A DNA stretch of 64,000 nt from Arthonia radiata (Eukaryota; Ascomycota; Arthoniomycetes; Arthoniales; Arthoniaceae): assembly GCA_002989075.1 (NCBI GenBank), contig PSQN01000016.1, positions 2,992,336 to 3,056,335 on the forward strand. Direction: 5' to 3'. The notes under the pieces were generated by a model. The model did not search any database. It was not told the origin of the DNA and was given only the letters and a program-made list of their open reading frames with translations. Made by a program: the position numbers and the translations under genes. Each line of letters begins with the position of its first letter. Within the stretch, counting starts at the first letter, position 1. Below, piece after piece: positions 10,719 to 20,120 of the stretch.

Positions 10719-11937
10719 GCTTAGATGGGCTCGCACGATTTTGATTATTTGTCCAATGCTTACCTTGGGCTGTTCTTAGCACGGCGTTGGACGGAAATAG
10801 TGGTAGGCCAAGGCTTATGAGCTGCCTAATGGACCGGGCGGGCGGCGACTGTATACCCATCTGTTTGGAATCACTATGAGCAGGTTCAATAGGCATCTGA
10901 ACATGACAGCTTGGGCGGTATACTATCAGCACACGAGTGCGTCATGATTTTGATACCAGAGATGAACTACATTTACGACCACACCTCTGGATCGTCCTAC
11001 ATCTCCTCTTCCACGATGGCCCTGTTTCTGTAATGAGCTTCTCTACTCACCTTGTAAAGCTTAATGGGTCAGGACAGCTGTCGTCAAACCTACATGCTCA
11101 CCCTCCGCTCGCCACGAAAGCAACGCACTCAATCAAGCAGTAAAGACTAAGAGTGCCATCAAGTGGCATTATGAGCATGCTGAGTTTCCGAGCATCGACG
11201 CAAACGTCCCCGTAGTCATGAGCAGTCATCAAACGCCGACTCGGTCGCGCCCATATACAAGTAATCTTGTATGAGGTTGATCATATGATGGACATGGGTA
11301 CGTTACCCACCCTTGTTAGACTGTTCAAGACTGGGCACTCCACAAAGCGTGCACATGTTCACACCAGGTCGCAATCGAATGTCAAATACGATCAAGGAGA
11401 AAGAAGATTCTCTGAGCTGCTACCTAATCGCGATCTCTCAGCGTCTGCACACCCCAATGTCACGCGAACACATCGGCGAGATATCGAGCCCACGCTTCGG
11501 ATTCTCCACAAAGACAACGAGCGGGGACTTTCACGCGAGCAGGCCTTGTTATACCAGTTACGGGATGGGCAAAGGCCGAGGTGGATGAGAGGCGGGTGTC
11601 CAGATATATGGGATCTGGAAGGATGTTGGGCGATTGCTATTAGCCCGTACGGTCGGTGTACATTCAATCGTCGTCTGTAAATTGTGGAGATTGGGCGAGG
11701 GATGTTGAGTGTGAGTTGGGCGTTGTGATGGAGCGAGGAGCCACGGTGCAGAACACGGTGCAGTGGCTATTCCAAGAGACGTACAAGCGTGCAGCGGGCA
11801 CAACGTCAGCTACTGCTCCTATCTGAGTATATCCCGGTTACTTACCCTTCTCGGAATGGTTGTGGCCCATGCCGCTGCGAAGGCTACACGTGGCTATCTC
11901 TCCGGCGGATAGAGATCATCTTGGGAGAGATAGCTGC
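10719..11937. other. start of accessory island; overlapping frames, no supported gene
   Basis: About 1.2 kb between the phosphatase gene and the first GGCT-like copy. Several plus-strand frames between 11267 and 11816 are open and fairly protein-like, including one ending DWARDVECELGVVMERG before a stop near 11826. I could not join them into one gene with matching splice phases, so I leave them uncalled. They may be remains of another gene or of an array member. Confidence 0.4.
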
Positions 11938-12521
11938 ATGCCAGGACTCCGCGTCAGAATGCTGCCCATAAACCCCGCGACCCGAAAATTGCTGCAGTCA
12001 TTCCTGGACAAGCACAAAGAGCGGAGACTCTCACAGAAACAAAAACGTAAGTAATAAGCTCTCTGTTTCCATCACGGTGACTGATCAACCTCGTCAAAGG
12101 CCCTGAGTCGCCTGAAGTGACATCAAACAGCACAAGGCCGTACTACCTCTTCATTTACGAGACGCCGGCCGACGCCGCAGCACTCGCAGAGATTTTGGGG
12201 ACGCAGCAGGTCTCACACAGGTCCAGCGCACGAATACATGGTTTCATCGTTCGGCGCCTGAATGGAAAGCCGGCGATAGTTACACAAAGATATAGCGTGG
12301 TGCGAGGCTGGGCTGCAAGGATAGAGACGCCAGCCCAGGAGCGAGATTTGATAGCGTGGGTGAGGCGACACCTTGGGGCGGAATATGCGCTTATGGAGTG
12401 TGATCTCGAGTTCGACGATGGCGAGGAGCCTGCGGAGGTGAAGGGAAAGGTGTTTGTGTATGTGGGGAATTATCAGAGTTTGCAGCCGATGCCGGCGATA
12501 AGGACGGTGAGGCTAATGTGA
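11938..12521 (+). CDS. GGCT/AIG2-like domain protein, array copy A
   Basis: Exon 1 is 11938-12046 and exon 2 is 12100-12521; the 53-nt intron has GTAAGT, a CTGATC branch-like site and AAG, and the phase matches. The product has about 176 residues; ATG 11860 or 11959 are alternative starts. A basic N-terminal part (RKLLQSFLDKHKERRLSQK) is followed by a domain from about residue 48: YYLFIYETPADAAALAEILG, then ARIHGF, VVRGWAARIETPAQ, CDLEFDDGEEPAEV and VFVYVGNYQSL. This order matches the gamma-glutamylcyclotransferase-like fold (YGTL loop, A-x-L-x-GY, V-x-G, Y-x-W strands). The catalytic acidic residue of the [FY]EG motif is not evident, so enzyme activity is doubtful. It is the first member of a same-strand series with copies D, E, B, F and C. 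Its function is unknown. Confidence 0.65.
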
Positions 12522-12769
12522 CGTTGTGGATTGGTAGTGACCAAGAAGCATATCCTGGTATCCGAGACATCGCTACTGAATACTTACCGGGTAGGTTTTC
12601 GTCGATGTAGCCGGTTCTGGGAGCTATTTGTTTTCGACCAAGTAATCAATGCCATCTGTTTACTCCCACGAGTTCTCAACAACCGTTATTGAGGAATCTG
12701 GCCTTGTAACTTTTTGCAGTACTCGCTGTTATATGCAGACGCTGGCGATAGCAGATCCATCAACGAAAT

Positions 12770-13294
12770 ATGAGACTGATGATGGCGCCAAAGTCCCGCA
12801 AGAAAGGAACAAGGACACGTAAACCCCTACCCGCCTTCCTTTCTGTCTACCAGACGCGACTTACCACCCATCGGACCACCACGCTTCAATGACACACTCG
12901 AGAATGTCGAGCACGTCACGAACGGCGAAAAGTAGTCTCTATGGTTCTTCTTCTCCACGATTCCAGCCTCCCTTGGAGACCACGCATCGATCTTGGCGCT
13001 GCCGAGTGCATTCCGTAGCCGTCCCACTTGGATCGAGAAGTTTGGGGCGCGCTGCTGGCAAGCCCAGCCTGTGGTTAAGCGGCAGCGGTTTCGGGGCGCG
13101 GTCGTGTTGGGATGGGCGGCGCTGATCGGAACGAGAGTACATAAGACGTTGTTGCAGGAGTGGTTTTAGATTGAAGTGACGGTGATGCGTTTCAGGGCTA
13201 GGCTTGTGTCATTGTGTTTGAGGATGGAGAGGAGCCTGCTTATGCGAATGGGCGGATGTTACGATATACTGGGCCGGTGCCGGAGTCGGAGTAG
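12770..13294 (+). pseudogene. GGCT-like array copy D, degraded
   Basis: From about 12942 one frame reads WFFFSTIPASLGDHASILAL and then VVLGWAALIGTR, matching the opening and VRGWA-like strands of the family. An in-frame TAG near 13168 interrupts it. A different frame then gives VIVFEDGEEPAYANG and ends at 13294, matching the FDDGEEP strand of copy A. The copy therefore has at least one stop and one frame change. Upstream, ATG 12770 opens a short basic segment (MMAPKSRKKGTRT) followed by a GTAAAC donor, like the first exons of the intact copies. The first exon cannot be joined in phase with the present acceptors. The minus-strand frames here (for example 12827-13027) are shadows. Confidence 0.5.
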
Positions 13295-13595
13295 TTGAAG
13301 GTCGGGTGGACGGATAGATTGATGCTTGAGTTGGGTGTATTTAGTCAAGGGAAACGGGTGGATAATACGCGAGCCTGTCGACATTGGGGGGATTGTGTTG
13401 TAGCTGAAGGTGTGCATGAGCTTCCACGCAACGTTTCAAGGTACCTTTCAGTGCCCTCATCCTCTATTACACGCCGCTTTTGGAATATTTCAAGGTGTCA
13501 TCACGTAGAAGTTAGATTTCAACTAATACCTGACAGTTGAGCGAAGAAGTGGTAGGCTTATCTAGATTGCAGTGATACCTAGCATCGCTTTGCCA

Positions 13596-14002
13596 ATGCC
13601 TCTTAAACAGACCGTGAAAACGATACTGAGGTCAGCATTGGGAATAGACAAGTCCGTCAGTTGCCCAAAACGACCTGACGATTTTAGCGATGACGAGAGC
13701 AAGGATAGGAGTGAGGACGCTGTCGTTGCGGAATTCACTGCTGGCATTAAACAGCCTTCATTTATTCGAGCGGAGTTGCAGGAAGAGCAACACATCGGTC
13801 GTCCCATTCGGTGGATGTTCTGCTATGGTTGGCCCACCTCGCCGGCGTCACTTGGAGCCATCGTAGGCATGGCTCGCGAGCCACATGGCCGCGATGGATG
13901 ATAGAGAAACGCCGACAAGCTTCCGCGTACGTGTACGTTTTTGAAGCTCCCCACGAGCAGCTTGGCCGAGTTGTGATTGCGCGGACAAGCTCGGATCTGT
14001 GA
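13596..14002 (+). pseudogene. GGCT-like array copy E, middle of domain lost
   Basis: ATG 13596 opens a frame with a charged linker (RPDDFSDDESKDRSEDAVV) and then WMFCYGWPTSPASLGAIVG, a good match to the family's first strand and helix (compare FFLYDPSTSPDSLARIFG in copy B). The frame stops at 13901. In the neighbouring frame SAYVYVFEAPHEQLGR (to 14002) resembles the last strand of the domain (VYIYLGNRNQL in copy B). The central part, including the RGWA strand, is absent, so this looks like an internal deletion with a frame change. As it stands it could encode about 101 residues. Confidence 0.45.
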
Positions 14003-14150
14003 CCTTGTTCAGGTGTCTTTTTACTGTCCTGTTCTGTCAGCTTTCGTACAGACAAGTGCATGCTCCACGTGGACACATCCGCGTTGAAAACTGTATTATC
14101 TTTGAGCATCTATCTATCACTGTTGCAGCATCTTTCAGTAAGCAGAACGG

Positions 14151-14718
14151 ATGTTCGCTAAACGTCGCCTCCAGAAGGTACTGGGAACCACAACTCCAGA
14201 GAAGAGAAGTGATGATGAAGTTGACTCTGGGCCACAGAAGCGAAGTTTGTCTCCCAAAAGACATGTACTCACCCGCGGCAACTGACTAGATCGCACCTGC
14301 AGAAGCTGCTGAGAAGCCGTCCAAGATCCTTGATGAGGCTCAAACGAACAAAATGTGGTTCTTCCTCTACGATCCTAGTACCTCACCTGATAGCCTCGCT
14401 CGGATCTTCGGAGAGGATATCGTGGCTTCAGGTCGCCTCGCACACATCGACGGCTGGACTGGAAGGTACTGGGGACATCACCCGGCGGTTGTGCATTGCG
14501 GAAGGGGCAATCTCGTTGGAGATACCGTGCGTGGGTGGGCGATAAAGTTGATCGTTCCAGAGCAAAGAGATCAGCTGGAGAGATCGGTGGCACACATCGG
14601 ACATGCACCATATGGGCGCTGGAATTGTAGAGTCATTTTCGATGACGGCCGAACGCCTGAGGAAGCTTGGGCATGCGTGTACATATATCTGGGAAACAGA
14701 AATCAGCTTACTCCTTGA
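14151..14718 (+). CDS. GGCT/AIG2-like domain protein, array copy B
   Basis: Exon 1 is 14151-14244 and exon 2 is 14303-14718. The 58-nt intron (GTTTGT donor, CTGAC branch-like site, CCTGCAG acceptor) matches in phase; other donors are possible. The product has about 169 residues. The N-terminal part is polar and basic (PEKRSDDEVDSGPQKRK), as in copy A. The domain shows WFFLYDPSTSPDSLARIFGE, LAHIDGW, VRGWAIKLIVPEQRDQLE, CRVIFDDGRTPEEAW and VYIYLGNRNQL. The pattern is the same as in copies A and C, but overall identity by eye is low (roughly a quarter to a third), so the duplication is old or the genes evolve fast. The acidic catalytic residue of true cyclotransferases is not evident. Confidence 0.65.
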
Positions 14719-14824
14719 CTGGTCTATATTGACATTACAGAGTATTCATTGAAGCAAGGTAGCTTGAAGGTACTTACCCGATTCGAGACGTCGACACATA
14801 GACCCTAATATTGAAACAGTTCCG

Positions 14825-15027
14825 GGATTCGAACAGCAGAATTCTATCTCTTCAATCCTGAGCGACGCAGGAGCATGGCGCATACTTCCGTTCGCAACCA
14901 TGGACAAATTGGTGACAGGGACGCTTCGCGGTCCGCGTTGGTTCTTCTTTGACTTGCAACGGAACCCGTCACAAGCACTGAGTGCTGACAATGTCCTCGA
15001 ACACCGCGGTAGACCTACACGTGGCTG
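14825..15027 (+). pseudogene. GGCT-like array copy F, N-terminal fragment
   Basis: A frame open from about 14823 to a TGA at 15025-15027 ends with RWFFFDLQRNPSQALSADNV, which matches the first strand and helix of the family (copy B: WFFLYDPSTSPDSLARIFG). It then breaks off. The sequence that follows (15028 onward) is of a different kind and may be an inserted element. No continuation of the domain was found downstream before copy C. Residues before the domain (MDKLVTGTLRGPR) are basic, as in the other copies. Confidence 0.45.
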
Positions 15028-15700
15028 AGACCATATCTAGGGAGCTACAAACCCGGACTGGCTCAGGACGTCCCCTCTTCGTTCCCCCTTTTTAAACGGG
15101 GGTGCTGCCAAGACTGACGTCTACTATAAACACCGTACGCTCTTCTTTCCCCGGAGGACAAGTATAACTTTTAAGACGTAGGTTAAGGCAAACCTAGGAG
15201 GGGCCCACGAGGGGGCCCCCTAAATCGTAGCTTAGGGAGGGAGTAAGGACTTAGGTATAGACGAGGACGGGGGGCTAAGGATATTTTGGAGAACAAAAAG
15301 ACTTGTACACTGGAGAATAGGGGCATTAAGCCCCTGATTTTGAAATCTTGGCGGCACACCTAATAGAAATAGGGGTACGAAATAAGGCCGTCCCGAGCCA
15401 GCCCGATACAAAACGGCAGCAACCCGGAAACAAGGCTTGCCTTGAGGATTCGCCCGGCGTGAGGGTTTGCGGCAGGTTTGAGCTCGCAACAACAAATTAT
15501 CTCGTCGGATTGGACCACAAGGGAGACCAGCAGGTATTAAGGACTGGAAGACGGTCAAGCCTATCTTGAAGATAGCGAAAGTCTGGCAGCGGTGAAGGGT
15601 ATGGATAATATATAGATTCACGGGCTGTGGCGGATGACTAAGAGAGTCGTGAAACGTTAGCGCCGTAATATCGCCTACAAGACCATCTACCAATCAATTA
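15028..15700. mobile_element. probable mobile-element-derived insertion, class unresolved
   Basis: This block differs in texture from the neighbouring GGCT-like copies. It is rich in TAGG/CCTA words, holds a strong G/C palindrome at about 15195-15224 (GGGGCCC against GGGGGCCCCC), a TATAAA-like box near 15127, and frames with no host-like protein. It begins where copy F stops abruptly. It could be a solo LTR, a MITE or another remnant. I could not find terminal repeats or a target duplication by eye, so the ends are approximate and the class is open. Confidence 0.35.
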
Positions 15701-15821
15701 TTTACCCGATGAGACATTTTGTTACGTGGTCTTTCATGGCCCATAAGTGTTTGTATCGATCTTGTGCCGATGAAAGCTGGTCAGTCAGATTGATCACTCT
15801 ATCGCTTTATCGGCACCGGCA

Positions 15822-16409
15822 ATGCCTTTGCCTTCTCGTGTCGTGGAGGCAGCCGAGTCAAAGTCACACAGTAGGAGCAGTCTTGAGGAAGGGGACATTC
15901 CAAGCCTCAGAAAGACAAGTGAGCTTCTCTCCACTATTGGATAGGCTCATCTCGAATGACTGGCTAACTCGATCGAGCTGCAAGAGCCGACTGACTTGCT
16001 GACTGAGTTTCTGCCTGGCGGCCATCGCTTCCACAGATGGGTTTTTTTTCACAGTGACATGGCCGTCAACGTTCAAGAGCTTAGCCGCATCGTGGGCTCT
16101 CAGCAAACGCTTTATGCTCGTCAACCTGCGCGCATTCATGGTTGGAATGTTCGAAGTATCAACAACGAATCCGTGATCAGATGGGTTGATAGACGGGTCC
16201 GAAACCGAGGTGCGGAGGTAGTGAGAGGATGGGCAGTGGTTCTTGAAACACGAGAGCAGGAAGCGAGACTGGCACGGTGGATGACAAGTGGAGGGCGGAC
16301 ATATTATCGTCGGTGTCGATGCCGGATGTACTTTGGCGATCGCGGAGAGCCCCCAGACGTTCGCGGTTTTGTATTCAAGTACTACGGTGATCAGGGTGCG
16401 TTGCGGTAG
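15822..16409 (+). CDS. GGCT/AIG2-like domain protein, array copy C
   Basis: Exon 1 is 15822-15918 and exon 2 is 15985-16409. The 66-nt intron (GTGAGC donor, GGCTAAC branch site 17 nt before TGCAAG) matches in phase. The product has about 173 residues. Exon 1 is polar (ESKSHSRSSLEEGDIPSLRK). The domain reads RWVFFHSDMAVNVQELSRIVG, ARIHGWNVRSINNES, VVRGWAVVLETREQEARLARW, CRMYFGDRGEPPDVRGFVFKYYGD. ARIHGW and VVRGWA are nearly the same as in copy A. The intron lies just before the domain, as in A and B. As in the other copies, the segment where a cyclotransferase would carry its FEG/YEG acid reads differently (WMTSGGRTYY). The function is unknown. Confidence 0.65.
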
Positions 16410-17140
16410 CGTACAGATGGCCGGAATAAAGGCGAACCCCACACACACGTATCTTTTGGTGTTGCTCGCTTGTGTTGCTGAAGCCTCAAGACCAATCCTT
16501 CTCTTGTATGTTCATGTTCTGTCCGCTAATTAAGGAGCCGTCGTTACTCGACGACCTGCCATCGGTGTGAGTGTTTAGCCCGCCGGTAGCACCTTAGATC
16601 GATCTGGCTAGCGATCAGTCTATGTTGTCGATGGACATGGGTGTCCCGGGTCTCTCGAATGCGGTGTTGGATAAACATTTGCTCAGTGTGCTGGAGCCTC
16701 GTAGGCGGTTGCTCGTGTGTTTGAGAAAAGGAGTGTGACCGTATGGAGCTGACGTTCACTAGCGCGAGCGCCGGAGAGGACCGGCGGAGAAGCGGCGGCG
16801 TTGGCAAGGACACCCCATTGCATGAATATGGACGAAATGGTCCGGAAGAACGAGCTCAGTAGACCTCAAGCGGGGTACACGGACGTCGCTGTGATGCGCC
16901 GATCAAGCGTCAAGGGGAAGAACGTTAGTGACGAATTTGCATGAGAAGTTGCAATGCGCAAATGGATTATCATCAGACCCGCGACGAGATGATAATGATG
17001 ATGGTTGGGGGTTGCTGCTTTGAGTATAGTGTCTGAGCCTTGTACGACAAGGTTGGCGCTATGTTCCCGAGGCCGACTTCATGCCTCCTTAACTGCCATT
17101 ATCTTGCGCGTACACATTACCTTCCTGCTGCTATTCCTGT
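16410..17140. other. no supported gene
   Basis: The region downstream of copy C contains only short frames on both strands without domain signals. I see no clear repeat. Confidence 0.4.
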
Positions 17141-17580
17141 CATCTCTCCCTATCATGCAAGGAACTCGGTCGCGCATATGAGCAAGAGGTGTGAATGCAA
17201 TATTGGCGGCGTTTTGGCCGTCTCAAAAAGCGGTGTGCTGCTCCTGACAGACAGTATGGGCAACAGGTTATGCTGAGACTTGCACGCTTGTCAGCCTTGG
17301 CGTGGTCTCGTAAAGATATCGCAACACTTGTCAGAAACTTTGCCGAAAGCAGCCACAGCCATACGCACACTGGCTTACCATTCTGGCTCAAGACCGTGAT
17401 ACCTCACTCCGCGACCTCCTTTCAGCCAGTGGTCCTTCGACGACCCTTCTGTACTCTGCAGAGCTGCTTCCGCACCACCAGCGACAAGGAAAGCCTCCTT
17501 GCAAGATGTCAAGCATGAGGCACATGGTTTAGTAAAGCACCCCGTGAGTACTGGGACCAGAAGAGCAAGCCGAGCTGTTA
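17140..17580 (+). pseudogene. degenerate protein-like stretch, unknown origin
   Basis: One plus frame is protein-like around 17155-17400 (KELGRAYEQEV, a TGA, then MQYWRRFGRLKKRCAAPDRQ). A second plus frame takes over at about 17330-17530 (RKQPQPYAHWLTILAQDRDT, DLLSASGPSTTLLYS). A CAG acceptor near 17336 could join an exon to the second frame, but I found no convincing donor with the right phase. The stretch may be a broken gene or two exons of an unrecognised one. I cannot assign a family. Confidence 0.25.
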
Positions 17581-18164
17581 CGAGTATCCTCTTCTCAAAA
17601 TGAAAATGCGGGCGGCCAGCTCCTCGACTATGGAGCGGGCAAGTGTAACCTTGGCCTGGTGCGCGGCGTCTTGTTGCTACCTTGAAACCAAGAGCATGGC
17701 CGCACTATCATTTGCAAACACCACACGCGCTTTTCTTGCGGCCCGAAATTCCGCTCTGGGATGCTTGCGCCTACTGGAAATAAAACAGAGACACTAAGCT
17801 GCACGCAGGGCAGCCACACTCTGAAGCCTTTGTGAGGCGTTGGTCAGTAACATCAATGCTCCGAAAATATCTGCGGTCGGATATTCTTGAGCCTGAACGT
17901 ATAGTCTCGGCATCGGCAGCGCCTTGCTGCAAGCCGATAAGGAGGCCTAAGGGTGAGCGTTGTAAGTTGTCGACGCCAAGCTCATGCGTATGACCTGTGC
18001 ACCCTTCGGTATTGCGGGAAAACTTAAAACGCATCCTGGACGAGCATTCATGAAAATTTATCACTAGTCAATGCTCAGTGCAGCAAGAACTAGAAGAGTC
18101 GATGACGAACCACCGGATAGTACCTTATATTTTCAATTCGCGTGCCAGGCTTTTGCTCTCCCGG

Positions 18165-18490
18165 CCCATGGTCTAATGGGAGAAGCACGTCGATGTTGGT
18201 CGGTTCTCAACCATGAGCGAGTGGGGCGCTCATGGCGAGCCTAATCGGTTCTTCCCTTGCCAAGTGGGGTGGTAACGGGTGTCTACCGAGGCAGTGCATG
18301 TTCTAGTCCTCCCTTCAACATGCTCCCAGCGCTCCCTGGGCAGGTCAACTTCACCTTTACCGAGTCGGACCGATGTTTGGAGGGTTACAAGCGTCAACAG
18401 TCTCCTTTGCCAAGGCGCAGCTGACCTTCTCCCGAGAATTGAAACCAACTCGCCAAAACCAAGTAAAGTCCTTTTTTCCTTTTTTTACGC
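18165..18490 (+). repeat. possible SINE-like element with tRNA-like promoter boxes
   Basis: TGGTCTAATGGGAGA near 18170 resembles a tRNA A box (compare eukaryotic tRNA-Glu). GGTTCTTCCC near 18247 is a weak B box. Between them is a perfect 9-bp inverted repeat (CCATGAGCG ... CGCTCATGG) at about 18210-18235. About 300 bp downstream the block ends in T runs (TTTTTTCCTTTTTTT, 18472-18487), which could end RNA polymerase III transcription. No complete cloverleaf can be drawn, so this is not called a tRNA. No second copy exists in the window. Confidence 0.25.
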
Positions 18491-20120
18491 TGTCATTATA
18501 TCGGTAAAACTTCAACACTAAAGTCGTGCTTTATCACAAGCGTAGCAACTTCTTTGCAGCTCACATGCTCAAGAGAGAGTAATGCCTTTGATGGGCGCCT
18601 TTCGTTAATGCGGTATTCTCTATGTAGACTGCGCTATTGCACTGGACATCCTGCAACACTACTAACAAAACTTACTATGCGCATGCGCACCTTGCTGGGC
18701 AACTCCGAGGCGATGTGGCTCTTTCCTTACAAGCATTCCTTCCCTGGCCTTCTCGCGATGGGATGTTTTGCTGTATTCACGTTCTAAAAGGAGACGCTTT
18801 AGCCTGGTTTCATACGAGGATGTTCACGAGGGATAGACGCGGGTTTCAATCGCGATCAGAACGTGTGGTAAATACCAACATCACCAGGATGTGACATCGG
18901 GAAGGCAATGGTCACGTTCTCAGAACATCTCGAAGGACATAGACGGTGAGGAGAAGATCGTCAAGACGATCGATGAAAGCGAGAGCAGCGCCAACGGTTG
19001 AATACAAAATCATCATACGAGACGGAGTCAACGAGAGTTCCAGAATCTCCAGACCTTAAGCTCATGCGCCTAAGGCCCAATTCAAGTGCGATAACGTGCA
19101 CATATGGTGCCTTGGCGATCATGAGGGTCAAGTAAGATCACTGCCAATAAGTATATCGATAATTGTCCGGTATGTTCGTAGCAAGCGCAATCGAACATTT
19201 ATTTGGGATCTTTTTTCATCACCTGCTCATAGCACATGATGACAGCAGCTTGAACTTCACACCGCAACGTCAGTCCCTTTAATGGGTTGTTCATGGAAAA
19301 CAGGTGGCTATGTTAGAAATTGACTCTAGTCCAACGTCAGAGACTTGACTACTCAGCCATGCACACCAAATACAAGTCTTGACCGAATTGAATGAAGCCT
19401 GGCCTTTCTAATAGAGTAAAGGTCATTTGAGAAGCCTTATCTACCCTCACAGTGCAGAAGGCAGAAGCTATGAGGGAACCGTCGTGCAGTAGAGAAGCGG
19501 CCCATGGGGTGCGACCCATGTACCATGTACCTCCGACTACTTCCAACTTGCGGGGCCCTCTGCCTCGTGCCATACTTTGGATAACCAAAGCACCTAGCCT
19601 ACGCGGAGCAATAGCATATCAGGTGCCTGGCTTGTACAACACGAGCAAGCACTTATCAGATACGGCGTCTTGCGCTGCTACTCCTGCCTGATTGAGCAAC
19701 CGATCGAGCTCATCCCTGCCCGGTGCTTTGCTAATCAACCCTGTCGCTGAGTCGCAATGCCTGTCCAACGTGAAGGTTACAGCTACCACCGCTTCGAGAT
19801 CAAAGGTCATTCTAATCAATGCGGCGATCGTGTCGGATACGATGTCCAACACTGAAAAGACCACGCAAGATGCTTCAATGCTTGTCACATCAGCTATCAT
19901 CAGCATAATTACTATTACTATTCGTCCTCGAAAGTCACGAGTATTGTAGAGCACCAGAGCGTATATGAGACATCTAGAAAGGAAGGCCAGGCTGCCAGCA
20001 GGGGGATGCACACTCGAAGGGGGGAAATACTGGTGAGAAAGAGATACCGGAGGCGGATCATGGCAACAGACAAGAGACGAGCGATGAGATACAAGAGACT
20101 AAGACGGTTGCAATGGAAAG
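18491..20120. other. no supported gene
   Basis: About 1.6 kb with scattered short frames on both strands. The frame at 19619-20011 (minus) is hydrophobic in patches but has no domain and no good start. Nothing else stands out. Confidence 0.4.

Noticed and set aside
12827-13142. Minus-strand frames over array copy D
   Set aside because: They mirror the plus-strand GGCT-like frames and carry no domain pattern of their own.
14820-14850. TTCGAA word resembling a tRNA T-loop (GTTCGAATCC on the minus strand)
   Set aside because: The flanking bases do not pair into a T-stem and no other tRNA arm is present.
15232-15693. 153-codon minus frame inside the foreign-looking block
   Set aside because: No domain and Pro/Leu/Ser-rich composition; likely a chance frame in a non-coding element.
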